Source of the DNA: Luteibacter aegosomaticola
GTDB lineage: Bacteria; Pseudomonadota; Gammaproteobacteria; Xanthomonadales; Rhodanobacteraceae
DNA length: 64,000 nt
Assembly: GCF_023078475.1 (NCBI RefSeq)
Contig: NZ_CP095741.1
Span: forward strand, 1,364,001-1,428,000
Direction: 5' to 3'
The position numbers and the translations under genes were made by a program. Of the stretch, positions 55,566 through 63,910 are shown piece by piece. Under the pieces are notes generated by a model, which saw only the letters and a program-made list of their open reading frames with translations, searched no databases and was not told where the DNA came from. How positions within the stretch are numbered: the first letter of the stretch is position 1; every line of letters starts with the position of its first letter.

Positions 55566-58500
55566 TTAGTCCGCCGGGCGTACCAGGCGCAATTCCGTGC
55601 CGAGTACGCCCGGTAGCGTGCGCAGCGTGCGTACCAGATCGGGCAGGGCACGCACGCGCCACTCATCGCCCAGCTCGAAACTGGCCTGGCCTACCTTGTT
55701 GCGGTACCCGGAAAGCATCAACGGCGTGCGGCCACCACGGAAACCCATGAGCGCGTGCTTCAGGTGCTTCGGGAAATCCTCGTCGACGCCGTTGAGTTTC
55801 AGCGTGAGCAGGCGGCCGAAGTGTTCCATGGCATCGGAAAGCGAGTACGCCTTGCGCGCGCGCAGCTGGTAACCGCCGGCGAAATCGTCGATGCGCAGGC
55901 CACCTTCCACCACGATGATGTTGCCGCGTGTCAGCAGCGGTGCCGCGTCGGTAAACACTTCGCGGAAGAAACTGGTCTCGAGCAAACCCGTGGCGTCTTC
56001 GATCTGCACGAAGGCATCGCTATCGCCACGCTTGCGCATGCCAACCACCATGCCGGCGACGGTCCACGGCGTTTCCGGGCCGCGGCGGAAGCGGCCCGCA
56101 TCGTCATCGTCGTTGCGGCGCGGCTTGGGTGGCTGGTAACGGTGCGGGATCTCGCCGATCGGGCAGCTGCCCAACTGGGCAAGTTCCGTCGTCCACGGGT
56201 CGGTCGGGTGGCCGGAAAGATAATGGCCGAGCGTCGTGTGCTCGCCCTGCAGCAGCTGTTCCAGCGGCCATTCCGGCACGGAGCCGGAAAGTTCGATGAT
56301 GCTGGGTGCCTCGACATCGCCGAACGCGTTGCCGAAGATATCCACCTGGCCCGAAGCACGGTTCTTCGCTTCCTGGTCGGCGGCGCGCATGGCCTCTGGG
56401 ATATGCATCACCAGCGTCGCGCGGTTCTCGCCCAGCGCGTCGAGCGCGCCGGACTGCACCAGCGCTTCCATCACGCGCTTGTTGAGCTTGTTGGAGCCGA
56501 TGCGCTGGCAGAAATCGACGAGACCCTTGAACGGACCACGCGCCTTGCGCTCGGCCGCGATCTCTTCGCAGATGCCCTGGCCCACGCCCTTGATGGCGCC
56601 CAGGCCGTAGCGCACCACGCGCGGTTCCACCGCCTCGAACATCCATTCGGATGCATTCACGTCCGGCGGCAGGACCTTGATGCCGATGGCGCGGGTTTCA
56701 TCGAGGAAGGTAACGGCCTTCTCGGTGTTATCCATGTCCGACGAGATCGTCGCGGCCATGAACTCGGCGGGGTAGTGCGCCTTCAGCCACGCGGTCTGGT
56801 ACGAGACCAGTGCGTACGCGGCTGCGTGCGATTTGTTGAAGCCGTAGCCCGCGAACTTTTCCATCAGGTCGAAGATGGAATCGGCCTTGTCGCCGTCGAT
56901 GCCATCCTTCGCGGCACCTTCGCGGAAGGTGGCGCGGTGCTTCACCATCTCCTCGGCTTTTTTCTTACCCATGGCGCGGCGGAGCAGATCGGCGCCGCCG
57001 AGGGTGTAACCACCCACGATCTGCGCCATCTGCATCACCTGCTCCTGGTAGACCATGATGCCGTAGGTCTCTTTCAGGATGGGCTCGACGCGCGGGTCGG
57101 GATATTCCACCGCTTCCTTGCCGTGCTTACGTGCGCAGAAGCTGGGGATGAGGTCCATCGGGCCGGGGCGGTACAGCGCCACCAGCGCGATGATGTCCTC
57201 GAAACGGTCGGCCTGCGCTTCCTTGAGCATGCCCTGCATACCGCGCGATTCCAGCTGGAAGACGGCGACGGTCTGCGCCTTCTTCAGCAGGTCGTAGACC
57301 TTGGGGTCATCGAGCGGCAGCGTATCGATGTTCAGCGGCTCGGTGCCTTCGACGGCACGGCGCTTGTTGATGGCCTTGACGGCCCAATCGATGATCGTGA
57401 GCGTACGCAGGCCGAGGAAGTCGAACTTCACCAGACCGACCGCTTCGACGTCGTCCTTGTCGTACTGGGTCACCACGCCTTCGCCGCTCGGTTCGCAGTA
57501 GAGCGGGGCGAAATCGGTTAGCGGGGTGGGCGCGATCACCACGCCGCCGGCGTGTTTGCCGGCGTTGCGGGTAAGACCTTCCAGGCTCAGCGCCAGGTCG
57601 ATGAGCGTGCGCGATTCTTCTTCGGTGTCGTACGCGTCGCAGAACTCCTTGACGACGCGCTCGGGTTCTTTCTTCGACTTTTCGGTGCGGCCGAGGGCAT
57701 CGCCCAGGGTGAGGTCGAGCGGGCGCGCGGGAATGAGCTTGGCGTGGCGATCGACCTGGCCGTAGCCCATGCCGAGTACGCGGCCGGAATCGCGCAGCAC
57801 CGCCTTCGCGGCCATGGAGCCGTAGGTGATGATCTGGCTGACGTGGTCGCGGCCGTACTTGCGGGCGACGTAGTCGATGACCTCGTCGCGGCGGTCCATG
57901 CAGAAGTCGATGTCGAAGTCGGGCATCGACACGCGCTCGGGATTGAGGAAGCGCTCAAACAGCAGCTCGAACTGGAGTGGATCCAGGTCGGTGATCTTCA
58001 ACACCCAGGCGACGAGCGAGCCTGCACCCGAACCACGGCCCGGGCCAACGGGAATACCGTTGTCCTTACCCCAGCCGATGAAGTCCGCCACGATCAGGAA
58101 GTAACCGGGGAACCCCATGCGGATGATGACGTCCACCTCGCGGTCGAGGCGCGCCTGGTAATCCTCCAGCGTCTTTCCGGGTGCGAGCGGGTTGTGCGCA
58201 AGGCGTTCGTCCAGGCCTTTCTGCGCTTGCTCGCGAATGTACGAATCGAGGTTATGGCCCTCGGGCACCGGGAAATCAGGCAGGTAGTACGTGCCGAAGG
58301 AGAGTTCCAGGTTGCAGCGCTTGGCCAGTTCAACCGTGTTCTCGAGGGCTTCGGGAATATCGGCGAACAGCTCGGCCATTTCTTCGGCCGATTTGAAATA
58401 CTGCTCCTCGCTGTAATAGCGCGGGCGCTTGGGGTCGGCGAGCACGCGGCCCTGGTGGATACAGGTGCGCGCTTCGTGCGATTCGAAACCGGAGCGCTCG

Positions 58501-59108
58501 AGGAAGCGCACATCGTTGCTGGCGATGACCGGCAGGCCGTGCTCACCGGCCAGTGCCATGGCGGCGCGGACCCAGTTTTCTTCCTGCTCGCGGCCCGTGC
58601 GGGTCAGTTCCAGGTAGAGGCGGTTCGGGAACAGGCGAGTGAGGAAGCTGAGCCTTGCCGATGCGGCGGGCAGCCCGGCGCCCAGGGCGACGCGGGCGAT
58701 CTCGCTTTCGCGGCCGGTGATGGCGATGAGGCCGGCGAGCGCATCGGCGGTGAGCCAGCTGGCATCGACCAGCGCGCGGCCGGTGCCCTGGCCCTCGCGC
58801 CAGGCGCGCGAGACCAGGCGCGACAGGTTGAGGTAGCCGTCGCGGTCCTGGCAGATGAGCGTGAGGCGCCAGGGGCGCGGATCATCCGGGCTGGACACCC
58901 AGATATCGCTGCCGCCGATCGGCTTGATGCCGGCGGCTACGCACTGCTTGTAGAACTTCACCAACCCGAACATGTTGTTCTCGTCGGTCAGTGCGACGGC
59001 CGGCATACCGGCGCGAACGCACGCGGCGATCAGCTGCTTGATGCGGATCGTCGAGTCGACCAGCGAGTACTCGCTGTGCAGGTGAAGGTGGGTAAAACGG
59101 ACGGTCAT
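55566..59108 (-). CDS. dnaE: DNA polymerase III alpha subunit
   Basis: Replicative polymerase of 1180 residues, the normal DnaE1 length. N-terminal PHP domain begins THLHLHSEYSLVDSTIR. Palm catalytic acidic residues lie in MPDFDIDFCMDRR near residues 393-405. Further blocks: GPGRGSGAGSLVAWVL, NAGKHAGGVVIAP, FGFNKSHAAAYALVSYQTAWLKAHYPAEFMAA (read in parts) and a C-terminal OB fold with TVAGMVVGMRKRG. No internal damage is seen. It meets the secreted array tail to tail. Confidence 0.97.
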   Translation of the reverse strand: MTVRFTHLHLHSEYSLVDSTIRIKQLIAACVRAGMPAVALTDENNMFGLVKFYKQCVAAGIKPIGGSDIWVSSPDDPRPWRLTLICQDRDGYLNLSRLVSRAWREGQGTGRALVDASWLTADALAGLIAITGRESEIARVALGAGLPAASARLSFLTRLFPNRLYLELTRTGREQEENWVRAAMALAGEHGLPVIASNDVRFLERSGFESHEARTCIHQGRVLADPKRPRYYSEEQYFKSAEEMAELFADIPEALENTVELAKRCNLELSFGTYYLPDFPVPEGHNLDSYIREQAQKGLDERLAHNPLAPGKTLEDYQARLDREVDVIIRMGFPGYFLIVADFIGWGKDNGIPVGPGRGSGAGSLVAWVLKITDLDPLQFELLFERFLNPERVSMPDFDIDFCMDRRDEVIDYVARKYGRDHVSQIITYGSMAAKAVLRDSGRVLGMGYGQVDRHAKLIPARPLDLTLGDALGRTEKSKKEPERVVKEFCDAYDTEEESRTLIDLALSLEGLTRNAGKHAGGVVIAPTPLTDFAPLYCEPSGEGVVTQYDKDDVEAVGLVKFDFLGLRTLTIIDWAVKAINKRRAVEGTEPLNIDTLPLDDPKVYDLLKKAQTVAVFQLESRGMQGMLKEAQADRFEDIIALVALYRPGPMDLIPSFCARKHGKEAVEYPDPRVEPILKETYGIMVYQEQVMQMAQIVGGYTLGGADLLRRAMGKKKAEEMVKHRATFREGAAKDGIDGDKADSIFDLMEKFAGYGFNKSHAAAYALVSYQTAWLKAHYPAEFMAATISSDMDNTEKAVTFLDETRAIGIKVLPPDVNASEWMFEAVEPRVVRYGLGAIKGVGQGICEEIAAERKARGPFKGLVDFCQRIGSNKLNKRVMEALVQSGALDALGENRATLVMHIPEAMRAADQEAKNRASGQVDIFGNAFGDVEAPSIIELSGSVPEWPLEQLLQGEHTTLGHYLSGHPTDPWTTELAQLGSCPIGEIPHRYQPPKPRRNDDDDAGRFRRGPETPWTVAGMVVGMRKRGDSDAFVQIEDATGLLETSFFREVFTDAAPLLTRGNIIVVEGGLRIDDFAGGYQLRARKAYSLSDAMEHFGRLLTLKLNGVDEDFPKHLKHALMGFRGGRTPLMLSGYRNKVGQASFELGDEWRVRALPDLVRTLRTLPGVLGTELRLVRPAD

Positions 59109-59207
59109 GCGGGGTGCCGGTTCAGGCCATGGGAAAGGCTAACCGGGGGAGGGGGTTGGGGCAAGAATTGACAGCGAGAAAATCCGCCTTCCGGAGCCCC
59201 GGCCCTT

Positions 59208-59273
59208 GTAGGAGCGCGCTTGCGCGCGATGGGTGCTCGCGGCAAGCCCTATCGCGCGCAAGCGCGCTCCTAC
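59208..59273. repeat. REP-B pair, inverted (copies 5 and 6)
   Basis: Plus-strand copy at 59208-59230 and minus-strand copy at 59251-59273 form a long hairpin between dnaE and the Nudix gene. It ends 10 nt from the end of the Nudix gene. Confidence 0.85.
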
Positions 59274-59282
59274 AGGGGGGGG

Positions 59283-59867
59283 TTAGCGCTTGTGGGCTTC
59301 CGGGTGCTCGATGAACCACAGGCCTGCGAAGAGCTTGGCGTCGATCGAAAAGCCCTCCGCGGCGCGATCGAACAGCCATTTGCCGGCTTCGGCGCGCGGG
59401 ACCTCGTGGACGATGATGTTCTCGGTCTCGTCACCGCCGCCCTTGCCGACCTTTTTCAGGTCCCAGGCGCGGGCGAAGGCGATCATCTCGGTGCTCATGC
59501 CCGACGAGGATGGGCCCTCGTGAACAAATTCGATGCGTCCGCAGGCGTAGCCGGTTTCTTCTTCCAGCTCGCGCTCGGCAGCCAGGAGCACGTCTTCGTC
59601 TTCCGCGCCTTCCAGGTCGCCGACGAGGCCGGCGGGCATTTCGATGGTGTTGGCGAGGATCGAGACCCGGTACTGCTCCACGAAGATCACCTTATCGTCC
59701 GGCGTCACCGCCAGGATGATGACCGCGCCGCCCGGGTTGTTGCGTGAAACGTACTCCCAACGACCGCGCTTTTTCAGCGTTAGCCACTTGCCGGAAAAGA
59801 GGGTTTCCTCAGGCAGGCTGGCGTCGTCGGGGATGGGCGATGCGTGGGGCAGCGGACTGGTCTGCAT
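59283..59867 (-). CDS. Nudix hydrolase, ADP-sugar pyrophosphatase-like
   Basis: Hydrolase of 194 residues from the ATG at 59867 with AAGGAG 7 nt upstream. The Nudix box is readable as GDLEGAEDEDVLLAAERELEEETGYACG, with the EExxE-type catalytic glutamates in REL-EEETGY and a slightly longer spacing after the first Gly. EMPAGLVGDLEG and VFVEQYRVSI-like VIFVEQYRVSI support the ADP-ribose pyrophosphatase branch. The N-terminal 35 residues form the domain-swap sheet. Single gene flanked by REP-B and REP-A elements. Confidence 0.88.
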   Translation of the reverse strand: MQTSPLPHASPIPDDASLPEETLFSGKWLTLKKRGRWEYVSRNNPGGAVIILAVTPDDKVIFVEQYRVSILANTIEMPAGLVGDLEGAEDEDVLLAAERELEEETGYACGRIEFVHEGPSSSGMSTEMIAFARAWDLKKVGKGGGDETENIIVHEVPRAEAGKWLFDRAAEGFSIDAKLFAGLWFIEHPEAHKR

Positions 59868-59929
59868 GGCGGGCTCCTTAAGGCGATCCTGCGAGTATGG
59901 TGCAAAAACCATCTCGGCCGTGTGACCGC

Positions 59930-60066
59930 GTAGGAGCCCACCCGGTGGGCGACGCCGTTCGCGATAACGCTGTAGGAGCCCACCCTGTGGGCGACGCCTT
60001 TCGCCGATGAGCCACAGGCCCTGCCGCGCCGAGGCGAAAGATGTCGCCCACAGGGTGGGCTCCTAC
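59930..60066. repeat. REP-A cluster of three
   Basis: Plus-strand copies at 59930-59962 (one base variant, CCCGGTGGG) and 59972-60004, and a minus-strand copy at 60034-60066. They fill the gap between the Nudix gene and the end of the exonuclease gene. Confidence 0.87.
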
Positions 60067-60098
60067 GGGGTTCTCGCGCGCGTGTGCGCGATCTCGGG

Positions 60099-60989
60099 TT
60101 ACAGCAGGGCGCGGAGGCGCGAACGCGTCATCGGTCCGAAGCGAATCCGCTCGCAGAGTTCGTCGACCGCCGAGGCATCACCCTGGCGGCGGCTCAAGGC
60201 ATCGGCGGTTTCCGCCACCGCCACATCCAGCGCGATACGGGTGAGGCGGCGATACAGCAAGGCGAGCTCGGCGTGCTCGCGCAGCCGTGCCGCGCACGCT
60301 GCGGCCCCGCGGATACGCAGGAAAGCGACTTCATCGACGCGCTCAAGCAGCGCATCCAGGCTGCCGAAGTGCGCCAGCAGGGCAGCGGCGGTTTTCGCGC
60401 CGATGCCAGGCACGCCGGGTATGTTGTCCACGGCATCGCCGCACAGCGCCAGGTAATCAGCGACCTGGTGCGGATGCACGCCCAGTTTGTCGAAGACACC
60501 GGCGGGTCCCCAGCGCAGGTCCTTCGCGAAATCCCACTGCTGGTCGTGCTCACCCAGCAGCTGCCCGAAGTCCTTGTCCGCAGAGACGATGACGCCGCGG
60601 AAACCATGCGCACGCAGGCCCCACAGCGCGCTGCCGATCAGGTCGTCGGCTTCGTACTGGTGGTCGTTGAGCACCGTGAGGCCCAGCGCCGCGGCGATCT
60701 CGCGGCACAGCGCGAACTGGCGTACGAGCTGCGGTGGCGGCAGGTCGCGATTGGCCTTGTACGCCGGGTAGATCGTGTTGCGGAACGAGGTCGTGAGCGA
60801 GGCATCGAACGCTACGGCGATATGTTCCGCACGGCTGCGCTCGAGTAGTTCACACAGGAAGCGCGTGAAGCCGTGCACCGCGTTGACCGGCTCGCCGTCG
60901 TGGTCGTGGAACTCGTCGGGCATGGAATGCCAGGCGCGGAACACATAGAGGCTGCCGTCGACCAGGTGGACGGTATCGTTACCGCTCAC
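60099..60989 (-). CDS. stand-alone 5'-3' exonuclease (PolA N-domain/ExoIX-like)
   Basis: FEN-type nuclease of 296 residues. The GTG at 60989 overlaps the preceding stop as GTGA; longer readings run through the nitroreductase gene. Metal-binding acidic residues appear in HLVDGS (Asp11), AYKANRD, DDLIGSALWG, VSADKDFGQLL and CGDAVDNIPG; the helix-hairpin-helix is GVPGIGAKTAAALL. It is similar to the 5' nuclease domain of DNA polymerase I and to E. coli Xni. It may trim flaps in repair. Second gene of a two-gene operon with the nitroreductase. Confidence 0.9.
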   Translation of the reverse strand: MSGNDTVHLVDGSLYVFRAWHSMPDEFHDHDGEPVNAVHGFTRFLCELLERSRAEHIAVAFDASLTTSFRNTIYPAYKANRDLPPPQLVRQFALCREIAAALGLTVLNDHQYEADDLIGSALWGLRAHGFRGVIVSADKDFGQLLGEHDQQWDFAKDLRWGPAGVFDKLGVHPHQVADYLALCGDAVDNIPGVPGIGAKTAAALLAHFGSLDALLERVDEVAFLRIRGAAACAARLREHAELALLYRRLTRIALDVAVAETADALSRRQGDASAVDELCERIRFGPMTRSRLRALL

Positions 60990-61558
60990 GGCTGCCACGT
61001 TTCCACGATGTCGGCGTACACCGGACGGTCGCGTTCCGGCGCGTCCATCGCGGGGGTGCCGATGTGGATGAAGCCCACGACGTGTTCGTGTTTCTTCATG
61101 CCCAGCAGCTTCGCGACATCGCGATCGTACGCGGCCCAGCCGGTGAGCCACTGCGCACCGTAACCCAGCGCCTGTGCGCCGAGCAGCAGGTTGTAGGCGA
61201 CGCAGCCGGCGGTGAGATCCTGTTCGAGCTCGGGCACCTTGCTGTCAGGATCGATCTTCGCCGAAACGACCAGCACGAGCGGGGCGTGCTCGTAGCGGCG
61301 CTGCTCTTTCTCGCGCTTGGCCTCGGAAAGGTCGGGGTTGGCCTCGACGGCCATTTTCGCCAGCTTCCGGCCGAACTCGTGCTTGGCTTCGCCACGCAGG
61401 ATGCGGATGCGGAAGGGCTCCAGCTTGCCGTGGTCGGGCACGCGGATGGCCGCTTCGATCAGGCGGCGCAGCGTGGCGTCATCGGGGGCGGGTTCGCCGA
61501 GCTGGCGCGAAGGCACGGAGCGGCGGGCGTTGAGGATATCCAGGGAGGGCTGGTTCAT
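60986..61558 (-). CDS. nitroreductase family protein (YdjA-like)
   Basis: FMN-dependent oxidoreductase of 190 residues, similar in length to the short YdjA type. FMN-binding blocks LNARRSVPSRQL at the start, RVPDHGKLEPFRIRIL, and LLLGAQALGYGAQWLTGW with GFIHIGTPA near the end. The physiological substrate is unknown; family members reduce nitro compounds or quinones with NAD(P)H. It overlaps the exonuclease start by 4 nt. Confidence 0.92.
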   Translation of the reverse strand: MNQPSLDILNARRSVPSRQLGEPAPDDATLRRLIEAAIRVPDHGKLEPFRIRILRGEAKHEFGRKLAKMAVEANPDLSEAKREKEQRRYEHAPLVLVVSAKIDPDSKVPELEQDLTAGCVAYNLLLGAQALGYGAQWLTGWAAYDRDVAKLLGMKKHEHVVGFIHIGTPAMDAPERDRPVYADIVETWQP

Positions 61559-61592
61559 CCGCCCATTTTAGCACCCCCGCAGAAACCCGCCG

Positions 61593-61620
61593 CCCCTGTA
61601 GGAGCGCGCTCCTACAGGGG
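61593..61620. repeat. 28-bp perfect palindrome derived from a REP-B end
   Basis: CCCCTGTAGGAGCG and its exact complement are joined without a spacer. It looks like two REP-B ends that lost the central hairpin part. It sits between the nitroreductase and DUF3106 genes and can form a hairpin with no T-run. Confidence 0.85.
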
Positions 61621-61625
61621 CTCGG

Positions 61626-62186
61626 TCAGCGATCGCGCGGTGGAGGCGGAGGGGGCAGGGCGTCGTTGGGCCCCAGATGGTCCAGTGCCTGGTGGCGCTG
61701 TTCCGGGGTCTGGTTGCGCCATTGCTCCACCAGCGCGTGGCGCTGTTCCGGCGGCAGGCTGCGGAAGCGCTCGAAGGCATCGTGCAGCTTCTGCCGCTGT
61801 TCCGGCGTGAGGTCGTTGAACTTCTGCTGGTTGCGACGGGCCTGCGCGCGCTCTTCCGGTGTCATCTGCTGCCAGTGCGCGATGCGCTCGCGGATCTCGG
61901 TGCGGCGCTCGGGCGGCAGGCCGCGCCAGCGCTGGGCCTTGTCGAGCATGCGCGACTGGCGCTGCGGCGGGAACGTATCCCAATCCTTCGCCAGCGGAGA
62001 CAGGATGTCCTTTTCATCGGCTGAGAGCTGCGCCCACGGACGCGGCGGCGGCAGCGGGTGGTTATCCGCCGGCGGGCGGAAATCCTCGGAGGGCGTCGGC
62101 ACGCCGGCCTGTGCGCTGGCGGCGAACGGCGCGGCCAGCGCCAGGAGAACGGCCAGGGAAAGAGCAAGGTGGCGCATGGTGCTCAC
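61626..62186 (-). CDS. DUF3106 family exported protein
   Basis: Exported protein of 186 residues. The GTG at 62186 overlaps the stop of the preceding gene (GTGA); an ATG at 62177 is possible. Signal peptide about 5-27. The mature protein is helical with repeated PPERR/TPEER/TPEQR/PPEQR turns spaced by about 16-20 residues and Trp/Arg-rich helices, the DUF3106 pattern, and a Pro-rich end. It is perhaps a periplasmic partner in a sigma-factor signalling path, like other repeated-helix periplasmic sensors (inference). Last gene of the ECF sigma operon. Confidence 0.82.
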   Translation of the reverse strand: MSTMRHLALSLAVLLALAAPFAASAQAGVPTPSEDFRPPADNHPLPPPRPWAQLSADEKDILSPLAKDWDTFPPQRQSRMLDKAQRWRGLPPERRTEIRERIAHWQQMTPEERAQARRNQQKFNDLTPEQRQKLHDAFERFRSLPPEQRHALVEQWRNQTPEQRHQALDHLGPNDALPPPPPPRDR

Positions 62187-62563
62187 TTGTTGTTCCGGGC
62201 CTGGCCATCGTTGTAGGCGAGCCAGCTGTAGAACTGCAGGTCCTGGTAAAGCGACGGATCCGTGCTGTCGGCATCCGGCGGCAGATCGGTCGGGTCGGTG
62301 GCATCCACGGTCTGCACGTCCGCAGGCGGCGCCGGCGAGCGGTTACCCAGCGGCTGCCACACCATGAGCGTGGCAAGCGCCACCACGGCGAAGGCGCTGG
62401 CGGGGATCAGGAGGCGGCGCGCCGCGGTGTGCGACGCCGGGCTGGCCAGGGCCGTGCGGCGGGCCGCACGCAGGCGCCCGGCCATGGCCGGATCCACGTC
62501 ACGACTGGCGCGCAGGAAAAGCTCCCTGGCGCGGCGTTCGAGTTCATGATCTTGCTGGCTCAT
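62183..62563 (-). CDS. putative anti-sigma factor, single-pass membrane protein
   Basis: Protein of 126 residues. I use the ATG at 62563, which has GGAGG 7 nt upstream; an ATG 6 nt earlier lies too close to that site. The cytoplasmic part (1-46) is charged (ERRARELFLRASRDVDP), then one membrane helix (about 51-70, LLIPASAFAVVALATLMVW) and an acidic periplasmic tail ending SWLAYNDGQARNNK. Its position directly after an ECF sigma gene, with 4-nt overlap, and its topology suggest an anti-sigma factor. No zinc-binding HxxxCxxC motif is present, so this remains inference. Confidence 0.6.
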   Translation of the reverse strand: MSQQDHELERRARELFLRASRDVDPAMAGRLRAARRTALASPASHTAARRLLIPASAFAVVALATLMVWQPLGNRSPAPPADVQTVDATDPTDLPPDADSTDPSLYQDLQFYSWLAYNDGQARNNK

Positions 62564-63183
62564 CGCCATGCCTCCAGGTGTTCGCGCAGCGCGTGCATCG
62601 CGCGCGAAAGGTGTGTCTTGACGCTGCCATCGGAGCAACCCATGGCGGCGGCGGTTTCGGCGACATCCAGGCCTTCCATGATCCGGAACGTGAAGGCCTC
62701 GCGCTGCCGTTGGGGCAGCTTGCGTACGGCTTCCACGATATCGCCGTAGGCCTGGGAGTCCTGCAGCCGCGCCGAGGGGTCGGGCGCGTCATCCGCGGGC
62801 TCCCATGCCGGCAATTCCGTGCCGTCATCATCGTGGCCGCCACCGATCCAGCCCACCACGATGGAGCGAACCTTGCGACGGCGCTGCAGATCGACGATGC
62901 GGCGACGCAGGATGCCCCAGAACAAGGGCGTCCATTCCTGGGCGGGCTTCTCGCCGTAGTGCCTGACCAGGCGCATCATCGCGTCCTGTACCGCATCAAG
63001 CGCGTCGTCGCGGTTGCCGAGGTGGATCTCGGCCATGCGCCAGGCGCGCCGCTCGATGCCGGCAAGGAAGGCATCCATGTTCGCGGGCACATCGCGCAGG
63101 TCCTCAAGGGAGGCACTATCGAGCGCGAGCGAGCCGTTCACGGCTTTCTCCGCGTCATCGGTCTTGCCATCCTCATGCTCCAT
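62560..63183 (-). CDS. ECF-type RNA polymerase sigma factor
   Basis: Sigma-70 family protein of 207 residues from the ATG at 63183; a GTG at 63198 would add five residues. Region 2 reads RRAWRMAEIHLGNRDDALDAVQDAMMRLVRHY, split here at the usual DA-D/E-V-Q motif. Region 4 is LPQRQREAFTFRIMEGLDVAETAAAMGCSDGSVKTHLSRAMHALR (in parts). An acidic linker (about 120-145) separates them. It resembles the group annotated as RNA polymerase factor sigma-70 in xanthomonads. Its stop overlaps the putative anti-sigma gene by 4 nt. Confidence 0.92.
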   Translation of the reverse strand: MEHEDGKTDDAEKAVNGSLALDSASLEDLRDVPANMDAFLAGIERRAWRMAEIHLGNRDDALDAVQDAMMRLVRHYGEKPAQEWTPLFWGILRRRIVDLQRRRKVRSIVVGWIGGGHDDDGTELPAWEPADDAPDPSARLQDSQAYGDIVEAVRKLPQRQREAFTFRIMEGLDVAETAAAMGCSDGSVKTHLSRAMHALREHLEAWR

Positions 63184-63279
63184 ACGGCCTGGTTTCACCC
63201 TGCTAAACGCGGTCGCGGACCGCTGGTTGACTCGTTACCCGTGGTTATCTTCCCGCCCGGGCCTTTACCCCGTGTGAAG

Positions 63280-63720
63280 TCAGCCACGCCGGCGGCCCAG
63301 TGGCCAGGCCACCAGGGCCGCGAGCAGGGCGCCAGCGACATACAGGCCGAGGTCGGCCGGCGCCTGGGCCATGCGGGCCAGGCTGATGAGCATGGCCGGG
63401 CCCGCATCGGAGATAGCCTGGGCGAAGCCGAGACCCATCATGCCGGCGATCGTCGCCGCGGCCACGAGGCAGCAGACGTAGAGCGAGGCGAGCAGGGTGG
63501 CACCGGCGGCGAGCAAGGCCCCGGGCAGGCCCTCGAAGCGGAGCCAGCGGCGTACCACGTAGCCGAGCGCCCAGCCCACGGGCAGGGCGAGGGCGGGCAG
63601 GGCCCTGCCGAACATCATGGAGGGCACCATCCACACGGCGCCGGCGGCGAAACCGAAAAGGACGGCGCCGAGCAGGCCAGAGACGAGGTTGATAAGGCGG
63701 CGGATGGGGCTAGCCACCAT
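63280..63720 (-). CDS. integral membrane protein of unknown function
   Basis: Protein of 146 residues from the ATG at 63720 (MVASPIRRLINLVSG). Four hydrophobic segments are visible (about 12-30, 33-50, 62-98 as a long or double one, and 122-138), with a Cys-Cys pair in YVCCLVAAA. No family is recognised. There is no clear ribosome site, so the start is uncertain. It lies upstream of the sigma operon on the same strand and divergent from sufT. Confidence 0.6.
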   Translation of the reverse strand: MVASPIRRLINLVSGLLGAVLFGFAAGAVWMVPSMMFGRALPALALPVGWALGYVVRRWLRFEGLPGALLAAGATLLASLYVCCLVAAATIAGMMGLGFAQAISDAGPAMLISLARMAQAPADLGLYVAGALLAALVAWPLGRRRG

Positions 63721-63910
63721 GGCAGGGAATCGACAGGCGCATGGGAACCGGGGTGGGGGCAACGCCCGCATGATAGCGGGCCGGGCGCCCGCGCGCTCTT
63801 GAGGGTGGCGCCCGGTGCCCAAACGTTACGGGGCAGATGCTGACCGCCGGGCCCCGGCGGGCGCATAATTGCCTACTTTGCGGCCCGCGGGCCGCCTCCA
63901 CAGGACATCC

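Noticed and set aside
55755..59171. Long plus-strand frames (588 and 539 residues) opposite dnaE
   Set aside because: Shadows of dnaE, which is intact on the minus strand.
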